This document shows, piece by piece, positions 1 to 5,796 of a DNA stretch of 6,347 bases. The position numbers were made by a program, and so were the translations under genes. Location: NCBI GenBank assembly GCA_016202525.1, contig JACQOM010000222.1:1-6347 (forward strand), read 5' to 3'. The notes beneath the pieces are model-generated. The model ran no database searches. It was not told the origin of the DNA and worked only from the letters and a program-made list of their open reading frames with translations. The DNA is from Chloroflexota bacterium (lineage in GTDB: Bacteria; Chloroflexota; Dehalococcoidia; Dehalococcoidales; UBA2162). Position 1 is the stretch's first letter; each line of letters begins with the position of its first letter.

Positions 1-14
1 GACATCTATCAAAA

Positions 15-920
15 TTAACCCCCGGTATTGTAACGCTTATCGCCTTTCCGAATCATGTAATAGTCGAACGGCGCACGGGAGGACTTGACCGGCACTATTG
101 CCGACCAGCCGATGGCGATGTGCAAGGATATATCGATGTTATCGTCGTTGAGCCCCCATTTTTCCTTAAACTTGGCGCCGCTCCCTGTTTTGTCGTCTCC
201 CCGGTGGCTCAGCCAGCACCCGCCCAGCCCGAGGGCATGCGCCATCAGCAGCATGTGGTCGCCGGCGGCGGCGGCATCAAAACCCCGGTTCTGAGGAACG
301 GCCTGGGGGAGGTCCTGCCCGACGACAGCGGTCGGCCTTTTCTCATAGCCGATGACGATGAGGACGGCATTTTCCGTGGAGATATCGCTCCAGCACCAGC
401 TCTTTTCCTCCTCGGTCTTGAGCACGATGAAACGGACCTCGTCCAGGTTGCAGCCGATGGGCGCGGCGATGCCGGCTTCGATAACCTTGTTAATCATCCA
501 GTCGGGGACTTCTTTCTTAACCCAGTCGCGCACCGAGTGACGCCCCCAGAGCAGCTTGTGGACAACCTTCATTTCCTCGGCGCTGAAAGGATCGGGAAGA
601 GGGTCGGCGATGTTTGGTTTTATCCCTTCCCGGACTTTGGCGGCGGCATCGAGATACAGCTTGACCCACTTAATATCCGGGTCGGTTTCGGGGTAGCCTT
701 TTTCCCGCCAGACATCGAAAACAAGCTGTGCCTGCATACCAAAGCCGGCGATTGGTTTATTCGGCCACTTGACCAGTAAGGAGTAAATCGGCACCTCGAT
801 GTTGTGATGGGTCCGCTCGTGGAGCAGACCGCGTAGCGTTATTTCATCCATTTTCCTGCAATCGTCCTGAGTGTACTCTTTGAAGCCGGTAATGATTTTG
901 GTAATCTGCCTCTGTGTCAT
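15..920 (-). CDS. Nitroreductase family protein with long N-terminal extension
   Basis: A 301-residue flavin (FMN) enzyme of the nitroreductase superfamily, which reduces nitro, quinone, enone or related substrates with NAD(P)H or another donor; the actual substrate cannot be read from sequence. The nitroreductase fold starts near residue 125: RHSVRDW (127-133) matches the N-terminal FMN-phosphate-binding Arg motif, APIGCN (153-158) the usual PSGxN-like loop, FDAAAAGDHMLLMAHALGLG (214-233) the helix before the conserved GxxW turn (GGCW 233-236), and AIGW (269-272) the end of the core sheet. Residues 1-124 are an extension that classical members (about 170-220 residues) lack; I recognise no ferredoxin cysteine cluster in it. 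The ATG is supported by AGGAGG at 931-926, five bases upstream. The stop TAA lies 14 bases from the window edge. It is separated by 143 bases from the next gene upstream, so it probably has its own promoter. Family call firm, substrate unknown. Confidence 0.9.
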   Translation of the reverse strand: MTQRQITKIITGFKEYTQDDCRKMDEITLRGLLHERTHHNIEVPIYSLLVKWPNKPIAGFGMQAQLVFDVWREKGYPETDPDIKWVKLYLDAAAKVREGIKPNIADPLPDPFSAEEMKVVHKLLWGRHSVRDWVKKEVPDWMINKVIEAGIAAPIGCNLDEVRFIVLKTEEEKSWCWSDISTENAVLIVIGYEKRPTAVVGQDLPQAVPQNRGFDAAAAGDHMLLMAHALGLGGCWLSHRGDDKTGSGAKFKEKWGLNDDNIDISLHIAIGWSAIVPVKSSRAPFDYYMIRKGDKRYNTGG

Positions 921-1063
921 TGTTCCCTCCTGATTATTTAATTAAAATATTCGGTGCAGCCCATGTTTTTTAAAAGTCTTATTCGGTTTTAGCTGGTAAT
1001 CTATATAAATCTTTCGGATTGCTTCGTCGCTGCGCTCTTCGCAATGACTGTGGAATCCGCTTT
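921..1063. other. Intergenic gap between ATC-hydrolase-like gene and nitroreductase gene
   Basis: This 143-base gap holds the nitroreductase ribosome binding site (AGGAGGGA on the minus strand, 931-924) next to an AT-rich stretch (about 932-950), and a palindromic repeat close to the stop codon of the upstream gene (listed separately). The AT-rich stretch could contain a promoter for the nitroreductase, but I found no convincing paired -35/-10 boxes. No RNA gene is recognisable. Confidence 0.5.
1015..1059. repeat. Copy of a dispersed bacterial palindromic repeat (ATTGC...GCAAT type)
   Basis: The plus strand reads ATTGCTTCGTCGCTGCGCTC and then TTCGCAATGAC, the same pattern as the short non-coding repeat (minus-strand form GTCATTGCGA..AGCGACGAAGCAATC) that I know to recur in many unrelated bacterial genomes. 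Two nested inverted pairs are visible: ATTGC at 1018-1022 with GCAAT at 1041-1045, and an outer pair CGGATT at 1015-1020 with AATCCG at 1054-1059. The two pairs share the left arm and cannot both form. It sits immediately after the stop codon of the ATC-hydrolase-like gene, where such repeats often lie and could stabilise or end the transcript. No poly-T run follows, so a true intrinsic terminator is not shown. Confidence 0.6.
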
Positions 1064-1615
1064 TCATTCGTCCAGATATGACCAGTCTTTGTCCTTCTCC
1101 GCAAAATCCTTTCTTTCCTGCTCGGTGGTGGGCCTGACTACGAGTTCACAGTAGTCGTCACCATCGGGCAGCGCTTTGACATGGGCCAGCTTGAATTTGG
1201 GGTTGAAAGCCATATATTTGGCGGGGTCGACATAGCAGTAGAGCCGTCCCAGTTCACCTTCGCCGAGTTCGTTCCAGACCTTGCCCATGACACAACCGTA
1301 GGCCCTTCGCCTAGTTTCTCCGCCCACTTTTACTGCTTCTCCGCCATCATGCATACCGTAAAGAGGGAGGTCGCTCTGGAAATTGGTCGGGCTATTGTCC
1401 AGCCCTCTGGCGGCAGCCGATGCTTTAGCTTCCTCTCCGATTTTTGTGCCGTATTCCTTGATTGCTTTCAGGATTAGCTCCTTGCCCTTCTTTTCACCCA
1501 ATTCATTAACCAGTGTCCGGGCAAAAGCGATGTGCAAAAGTCCCAGTCTGGCACAGACCTTTCTCACTTGCTCTCTGGCTTCTTCCAGAGGGACAGTTTT
1601 CTCTTTTTCAGCCAT
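1064..1615 (-). CDS. L-2-amino-thiazoline-4-carboxylic acid hydrolase-like protein
   Basis: A 183-residue protein that resembles the ATC hydrolase family, named for the enzyme that opens the ring of L-2-amino-thiazoline-4-carboxylate to N-carbamoyl-cysteine in a bacterial L-cysteine route. The helical N-terminal half (about 10-70, with EEAREQVRKVCARLG and LILKAIKEYGTKIGEEA) is followed by a beta-rich half with the family-like pattern of a Cys-containing strand, an Asp, a hydrophobic F-x-P segment and a second Cys strand: YCYVDPAKYMAFNP (126-139) and GDDYCELVVR (152-161). Cys127 and Cys156 are the residues to watch. There is no signal peptide or membrane segment, so it is cytoplasmic. The ATG is supported by AAAGGAGA at 1628-1621, five bases upstream. 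No N-carbamoyl-cysteine hydrolase or racemase gene is near. Most family members in anaerobes are annotated only by similarity, so the chemistry is uncertain; the family call is moderately firm. Confidence 0.75.
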   Translation of the reverse strand: MAEKEKTVPLEEAREQVRKVCARLGLLHIAFARTLVNELGEKKGKELILKAIKEYGTKIGEEAKASAAARGLDNSPTNFQSDLPLYGMHDGGEAVKVGGETRRRAYGCVMGKVWNELGEGELGRLYCYVDPAKYMAFNPKFKLAHVKALPDGDDYCELVVRPTTEQERKDFAEKDKDWSYLDE

Positions 1616-1759
1616 CTTTGTCTCCTTTATTTTGTTGCTGATATTAATGTTACTTTAGCATAAGTTACCGCAAGATATAAAGGTATCATGTATCAGGCAG
1701 GTTCTTCGTATTCCTGGTTAATTTATCAACCTTTGGGCTTGGGCTCTCTAGGGTGAAAC

Positions 1760-1878
1760 CTCACCCCCTTAATCCCCCTCTCGAAGGAGTAAACACCGTG
1801 TCATACGCGGCGGGTTTATGCCTTTCGCTTTGAGGGGGATGTTAACGGCCAAATCAACATGGTAACCACTGGGGTGAG
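1760..1878. repeat. Decayed palindromic element with two nested inverted repeats
   Basis: Outer arms CTCACCCC (1760-1767) and GGGGTGAG (1871-1878) are perfect inverted copies. Inside them, ATCCCCCTC (1772-1780) and GAGGGGGAT (1832-1840) are another perfect inverted pair. The arms are four bases apart on the left and 30 bases apart on the right, as if the right half had gained sequence. The left half, CCTCACCCCCTTAATCCCCC, looks like the non-coding CCCTCA-CCCC-type repeats common in Chloroflexota and some other genomes (recall, not searched). There is no transposase, and I did not find target-site duplications. It could be the remnant of a small non-autonomous element or a large structured RNA hairpin. 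Confidence 0.5.
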
Positions 1879-2034
1879 CCATCTCTGGTCACTACCATTA
1901 CGCAATTATCAGAATGTGTAGTTACGCCTATCCAGGATTGATTTGCTCAAAGGATAAGATAGTATTCCGGACCGAGCACCCCCCTGTCCAATAGCACTTG
2001 AGAAAATCAAGCAGTAGCCAAAATCAATAAGAGA

Positions 2035-2060
2035 GGGCTGGCGGTTTGAACCGCCAGCCC
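2035..2060 (-). terminator. Hairpin terminator of the C45 hydrolase-binding protein unit
   Basis: GGGCTGGCGGTT (2035-2046) and AACCGCCAGCCC (2049-2060) are perfect inverted copies; allowing for a four-base loop the stem is 11 pairs, mostly G-C. It starts 27 bases after the stop codon of the binding-protein gene. On the minus strand it is followed by CTCTCTTATTGATTTT, pyrimidine-rich but not a clean T run, so termination is likely but possibly imperfect or helped by other factors. It is the only strong terminator in the window and marks the end of the transcription unit. Confidence 0.85.
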
Positions 2061-2086
2061 ATTATTTCTGATGTTTAACGTTAGGC

Positions 2087-3946
2087 CTAATATCCCATTG
2101 ATTTCTTCAAGTCCTGGTCAATCCAGACATACTTGGTCCAGTAGTTTCGGTTGGAAATACCCAGATAATCCTCACCATGGTAGTTCTTAAGCCATGGCCA
2201 CCACACATGGTAAACGTATGGTCCGGGGAAAGGTATGACCCAGGCTTGCTCAAGAACATACTGGAAGAACCCCTTCATCATCGGCCAGAGCTTGGACTCG
2301 TTGAGCATATAGTCCTGCCTTGTATCTAGATATACCTTATTGGCATATTGGTCATTAATACGAGCATAGTTAAGCACATCAGTCGGATTGGTGGGATGGA
2401 ACGCCCAAGGAGCGCTAGTGAAACCTGCACCACCTCCGTAAACTGCGTGCTTATGGTTAGCCCCCTCGACGGTAGAGGTAAAGACAGCAGATTCTCTAAC
2501 CTGAATATCAACCTGAACGTCAATCTTAGCCAGGTATTCTTTCAGAATGGATAACTCATCAACCATAGGTGCTGTGGTAAGCATTTCTATCTTGAAGCCA
2601 TTGGGATAACCCTCCTCAGCCAGGATTTTCTTTGCCTTCTCCGGCTGATAGGTAAACATATCACGGACTACGTCGTTCTGCTGAGCCATCGGGGTGTACA
2701 TCGGGAGAAACTCCGGGTAAGGTGCAAGGGGCCATACTAGTTCAGCATTACCCTTAAAGTAATCCCTGATTATAGTTTTGTAGTCTATGGCCATGGTCAG
2801 CGCCTGCCGCACCCTCTTGTTATACCAAGGCAAATCTGGTTTATCTACCCTCAGGGTTATTCCACGACCAGCACCAGTAAGATACCTGACATACTTTAGG
2901 GCAGGGTTAGTTTTCACCATTAGTTGAGCATCGTCCCAGCTAAGCCCGGCCTTTGCGGGTGGTTCTCCTATCAGTCCATCAACCTTCCCAGTCCGCAGCG
3001 CCGACATTCGGGTGGACGGGTCGGTAATAATCAGAAACTTGACGCCATCAAGATAGGGTAACTGGTTGCCCTTCCCCGGGCCGATGGGGTCTTTGTCCCA
3101 GTAGTTTGGGTTCCTGACGTAGGTCGCTACGCTACCATCAACATAATCTTTAATAGTAAATGGTCCTGTGCCAACGGAAGCCTTCCAGTCACGCATCTTG
3201 TTGTATTTCTGGTACACCTCGGGGGGGAAGATAGCGCTGAAATCGGAAGCATAATATATTACCGAACTGAGAGTTCCCGGTCTGGCGTTAATCCGAACCG
3301 TGTACTTGTCTAGTGCTTCTATCGAGAACGGCCGCTCCTCTGGTACGACCCTTGTCTGCCATATTCCTTCAGGGTCAAAATACCATGCGTTAAGGGAAGA
3401 GGCTGCATCTTCGGCTGTGAATTCTCTTCCGTTAACCAGTCGGCTAGCTTCGTTGTTGGTATCAAGGGCATAATGGACCCCTTTTCGGATATGGAAAATA
3501 AGAGTCTTATCATCAGGTATTTCATAGCTCGTAGCTAGGCGTGGTCCGAAGTACGTAAGTTGACCGATATACGCAAAAAAACCTGCCTCATTTGTGCCGG
3601 CCGGCCCTTTTGTCCAATCTCCTCCCCATAGCGACTCGAGGCTAAGATTTATAGTCGGAGTAGAAGTTTTATGAATCAGCACCGGAGCAAAACCGCGTGG
3701 CGATACAGATTCGACGATAGTGAGTAGCCCACCATATTTCGGTACCTCTGTTGTTGGTGCCGTCGGTGCTGTCGGGGTAGCTGGCACTGCGGGTGTAGTT
3801 GGTGCTGTTGGCGCTACCGGCGCAGTTGGTATTGTTGGAGTCGTTGGTCCTTTCGGTGTAGCTGGAGCTGCTGGAGCACAAGATGCCAGCACTAGCGATA
3901 ATACCATCAAACAGCTAACTAATAACCAGACCTTTTTCCTTTTCAT
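2087..3946 (-). CDS. ABC transporter solute-binding lipoprotein, family 5 (peptide/nickel type)
   Basis: A 619-residue extracytoplasmic receptor of the oligopeptide/dipeptide/nickel ABC importer family. A basic start (MKRKK) and hydrophobic core lead to lipobox LASC with lipidated Cys23. Residues 24-69 are a proline-rich tether, then the mature domain begins at YGGLLTI (71-77). Family features: LATSYEIPDDKTLIFHIRKG (137-156), NGREFTAEDAASSLNAW (172-188), VGTGPF (258-263), SALRTGKVDGL (315-325), NKRVRQALTMAIDYKTI (376-392) and PEKAKKILAEEGYPNGFKIE (435-454). Length is somewhat above the usual 500-550, mainly from the tether. The C-terminal 60 residues are rich in Trp and Tyr. ATG overlaps the TGA of the upstream C45 gene, and its binding site AGGAAGG lies inside that gene's last codons, so the two are translated together. 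No permease or ATPase genes follow; a terminator does. Ligand unknown: peptides are only the family default. Confidence 0.93.
   Translation of the reverse strand: MKRKKVWLLVSCLMVLSLVLASCAPAAPATPKGPTTPTIPTAPVAPTAPTTPAVPATPTAPTAPTTEVPKYGGLLTIVESVSPRGFAPVLIHKTSTPTINLSLESLWGGDWTKGPAGTNEAGFFAYIGQLTYFGPRLATSYEIPDDKTLIFHIRKGVHYALDTNNEASRLVNGREFTAEDAASSLNAWYFDPEGIWQTRVVPEERPFSIEALDKYTVRINARPGTLSSVIYYASDFSAIFPPEVYQKYNKMRDWKASVGTGPFTIKDYVDGSVATYVRNPNYWDKDPIGPGKGNQLPYLDGVKFLIITDPSTRMSALRTGKVDGLIGEPPAKAGLSWDDAQLMVKTNPALKYVRYLTGAGRGITLRVDKPDLPWYNKRVRQALTMAIDYKTIIRDYFKGNAELVWPLAPYPEFLPMYTPMAQQNDVVRDMFTYQPEKAKKILAEEGYPNGFKIEMLTTAPMVDELSILKEYLAKIDVQVDIQVRESAVFTSTVEGANHKHAVYGGGAGFTSAPWAFHPTNPTDVLNYARINDQYANKVYLDTRQDYMLNESKLWPMMKGFFQYVLEQAWVIPFPGPYVYHVWWPWLKNYHGEDYLGISNRNYWTKYVWIDQDLKKSMGY
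3749..3874 (-). repeat. Perfect (Pro-x-x)14 tether in the binding lipoprotein
   Basis: Residues 25-66 of the lipoprotein have proline at every third position without a miss, fourteen times (P25, P28, P31 ... P64), with the other two positions mostly Thr, Ala or Val. In DNA this is a degenerate 9-base-like repeat of GGT/GGC-x-x units on the plus strand, rich in GTTGG and GCTGG. It follows the lipidated Cys23 and precedes the folded domain, so it probably holds the receptor off the membrane as an extended polyproline-like chain. Such tracts change length easily by slippage or unequal recombination. Its strict phase also opens a frame on the opposite strand (3720-4004) that is not a gene. Confidence 0.85.
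3943..3946 (-). other. ATGA stop-start overlap of the C45 gene and binding-protein gene
   Basis: On the minus strand the four bases ATGA hold the ATG of the binding-protein gene (3946-3944) and the TGA of the C45 gene (3945-3943). This arrangement usually means translational coupling, with ribosomes finishing the first gene restarting on the second, and it shows that both genes are on one transcript. Confidence 0.9.
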
Positions 3947-5688
3947 TTCCTTTCCTTCCTTATCATATTTTGATTTGCATCATTGGTCTTTCCCGCTTGT
4001 TTAAGACCAAGGTCATCAGGGCTGGTTGGAGGCAGAACTAAGGACTCGTAAATCTCCAAGGCTTCTGCCTGACATCGGGTAAAGGCTCTGATTGACTTGG
4101 CATAGTTGTAGAGGCTCTCATTATCTGTAGTGCGGGAACCCAGATACAGGTAGTGCTCGCCCACAAACCAGTCGGTTACAGCCTGGTTGAACATGCTATC
4201 CAATGGAGCATAGGCAACATCTGCCCAGTTGAGCTTCCTCAATTCGTGGTCCGCAGAATAAAGCTTCTTTTTGGCATGGTCATGGGCTGCTTGAGCAACC
4301 TCATCCGGATTGTCACCAAGCCTCAACTGGTAGAAAGAATGTATCGGATTTACGGTATAGTTATCGCAATTAAAGGCACCGGGAGTCGGTTTTCTGGCAG
4401 GACACCTGGAGGCAGAGTACCATAACAATTTGTCAGGCAGTGCTATCGCGACGCCAGGACTAGATAGATGTGATATGGTGGGATTGACTGGATCATCACT
4501 GGGATAGCGCCACATCATCTTGGTAAACTCCAGGTCTACGTGGCCGTGATAGTTATGAAGCATCTCCCACATACGCAAGTTTCGACTTACAGCGTGTCCC
4601 GGTTTTGCTGGGTCAGGGTCACCCCATCCTCCATGTTCATAGTAAGCCTCACCATCGGAATGCGAATCCGGGAGAAGGCCATTATTGGTAGCATGGAGGA
4701 AATCCTCCTCACCGAAGTCGCCGGCTCTTCTGATATGGCCTTTAGATTCCCTGATAAAAGCATCGCCATTGACATCAACCCAAAAGCCATGGTGTTGATT
4801 GTTCTGCGGATTCAGGGAATCTGATATCGCTTCAGCTTCTTTGGTATTGTTAGCAAAACGCAAAGTATGCAGCTCATAAAGTCCCGTTGGCGTACCATAT
4901 TGCTTCCTCTGAATTTTACGGCTACCAAAACCGCCATGATGAACAAAACAGAGACCTTTATCATTCATGCTAGGCATACCTGAACCACCAAGACACATCG
5001 TCCGATAGGGGTTATATATATAACTATTTCCCGTCTCGGGAAAGACCATTAAGGTCATCCGAAACGAAAGCATATTGTCTCCACTACCGCTAGCAATGAC
5101 TCTACCATCTCTAGTGGCGCGTCCCCAAGCCGCAAGACCACTGCAACCTTCACTTGGTGGCAATTCTTCGCTTTCGCTCTCCGCAGGTTCAGTCCCGGGA
5201 TATAACGGTACGATGCTTTCTATTTCATGGCGGCGAGCAAAGAGCGCTAGTACGTCATGGTATGTGACGGGAATACCTAGGTCGTTAGCCCCGGCAGCCA
5301 TACCCTTCATGAAATCTATCCATTCTGGCGCATCCTGCTTGATGTACCACTGGAACGCCTTCAGAGCTTCGAGTTGCTCCTTAGTGTATTGCTCCTGGTG
5401 TATGGGTACGAATGCCCATGCGAATCCAGCCCATTGATGAGAGGCTACCCACGGACCCCATATCTCGACCGACTGTTGAAAGAACTGGTAGCCCATAACA
5501 TAATCTGAGCCCTCAAGAACAATGACTGGTTTAATATTTGGTGGTAGTGGAACATTGCCTGCAAAAGCTATACACTCGGCTCCACCTGGATTCGGTGCAA
5601 GCGGCCGAAGCCGTGCTTGTGATGATTTCAAAGATAAGAGTGAATCTGCTGCCTCATAACGTATCTTTGGCAGCACTTTCTTCTTCAT
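3943..5688 (-). CDS. C45-type autoproteolytic acyltransferase/amidohydrolase (Ntn-hydrolase fold)
   Basis: A 581-residue protein resembling the C45 family, whose model is acyl-CoA:6-aminopenicillanate acyltransferase; members cut themselves before a Cys that becomes the N-terminal nucleophile and then hydrolyse or transfer acyl-amide groups. GSDYVMGYQF (60-69) and MKGMAAGANDLGIPVTYHDV (127-146) match the family's N-terminal chain. GCSGLAAWGRATRDGRVIAS (181-200) carries the candidate nucleophile Cys182 just after an acidic linker (about 164-180), the expected cleavage site. Asp204, the MNDKGL turn (241-246) and HATNN (332-336) fit the active-site and Asn positions of the family. It lacks a signal peptide or membrane segment, so it is probably cytoplasmic. 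At 581 residues it is longer than usual members (about 350-400), closer to phospholipase B-like relatives, an alternative. ATG follows AGGAG (5700-5696). Its TGA overlaps the binding-protein ATG. Substrate unknown. Confidence 0.8.
   Translation of the reverse strand: MKKKVLPKIRYEAADSLLSLKSSQARLRPLAPNPGGAECIAFAGNVPLPPNIKPVIVLEGSDYVMGYQFFQQSVEIWGPWVASHQWAGFAWAFVPIHQEQYTKEQLEALKAFQWYIKQDAPEWIDFMKGMAAGANDLGIPVTYHDVLALFARRHEIESIVPLYPGTEPAESESEELPPSEGCSGLAAWGRATRDGRVIASGSGDNMLSFRMTLMVFPETGNSYIYNPYRTMCLGGSGMPSMNDKGLCFVHHGGFGSRKIQRKQYGTPTGLYELHTLRFANNTKEAEAISDSLNPQNNQHHGFWVDVNGDAFIRESKGHIRRAGDFGEEDFLHATNNGLLPDSHSDGEAYYEHGGWGDPDPAKPGHAVSRNLRMWEMLHNYHGHVDLEFTKMMWRYPSDDPVNPTISHLSSPGVAIALPDKLLWYSASRCPARKPTPGAFNCDNYTVNPIHSFYQLRLGDNPDEVAQAAHDHAKKKLYSADHELRKLNWADVAYAPLDSMFNQAVTDWFVGEHYLYLGSRTTDNESLYNYAKSIRAFTRCQAEALEIYESLVLPPTSPDDLGLKQAGKTNDANQNMIRKERK
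3954..3960 (-). promoter_or_regulatory. Ribosome binding site of the binding-protein gene, inside the C45 gene
   Basis: AGGAAGG on the minus strand lies seven bases before the binding-protein ATG. It falls within the codons for the basic tail KERK of the C45 protein, so those last residues may be shaped by the need for a ribosome binding site. It confirms the chosen start, which also gives an intact lipoprotein signal. Confidence 0.75.
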
Positions 5689-5717
5689 TTCCTCTCTCCT
5701 ATATATTTTGGGTATTA

Positions 5718-5737
5718 GACGGGCTTACGTACCCGCC
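5718..5737 (-). other. Small hairpin between the aldehyde oxidoreductase and C45 genes
   Basis: On the minus strand GGCGGG pairs with CCCGTC (one G-U pair) around an eight-base loop containing TACGTA. It lies 60 bases after the stop of the oxidoreductase gene and 30 bases before the C45 start. The sequence after it, TAATACCCAAAATATAT, is AT-rich but lacks a T run. It could be a weak terminator, a leader structure or chance. The whole 108-base gap shows no clear promoter boxes. Confidence 0.3.
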
Positions 5738-5796
5738 TGATGTCAGTGGTTTCGTCTTTTGAGTTTAGGCAACTTGTGCTAGGGCTTCTTCGAGAG

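Larger units (their letters stand above)
1616..2086. other. 471-base gene-poor region
   Basis: No credible gene is seen on either strand: open frames are short and lack ribosome binding sites. The region contains the ribosome binding site of the ATC-hydrolase-like gene (1628-1621), an AT-rich stretch (about 1620-1695) that is the likely place for its promoter, a decayed GC-rich palindromic element (1760-1878), a stretch of no recognisable content (about 1880-2030) and the terminator of the binding-protein gene (2035-2060). I found no clear promoter boxes, tRNA or riboswitch. Confidence 0.55.

Noticed and set aside
120..779. 219-residue open frame on the plus strand opposite the nitroreductase gene
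   Set aside because: The minus-strand frame has clear nitroreductase motifs and a good ribosome binding site; the plus frame resembles no family and is explained by GC-rich codons of the real gene.
921..950. Promoter for the nitroreductase in the AT-rich stretch
   Set aside because: Possible -10-like AT words are present but no matching -35 box at proper distance, so I do not call it.
1181..1658. Two plus-strand frames (98 and 91 residues) opposite the ATC-hydrolase-like gene
   Set aside because: Both are shadows of the real gene, with no ribosome binding site or family resemblance.
1751..1878. CRISPR-like or tandem repeat array
   Set aside because: The repeats are inverted pairs present once each, with no regular spacers.
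3720..4004. 94-residue plus-strand frame rich in Gly, Val and Ala
   Set aside because: It is the reverse image of the (Pro-x-x) tether; the regularity comes from the lipoprotein repeat. No ribosome binding site was seen.
5075..5437. 120-residue plus-strand frame opposite the C45 gene
   Set aside because: No recognisable protein features; the opposite strand encodes the conserved C45 motifs around Cys182.
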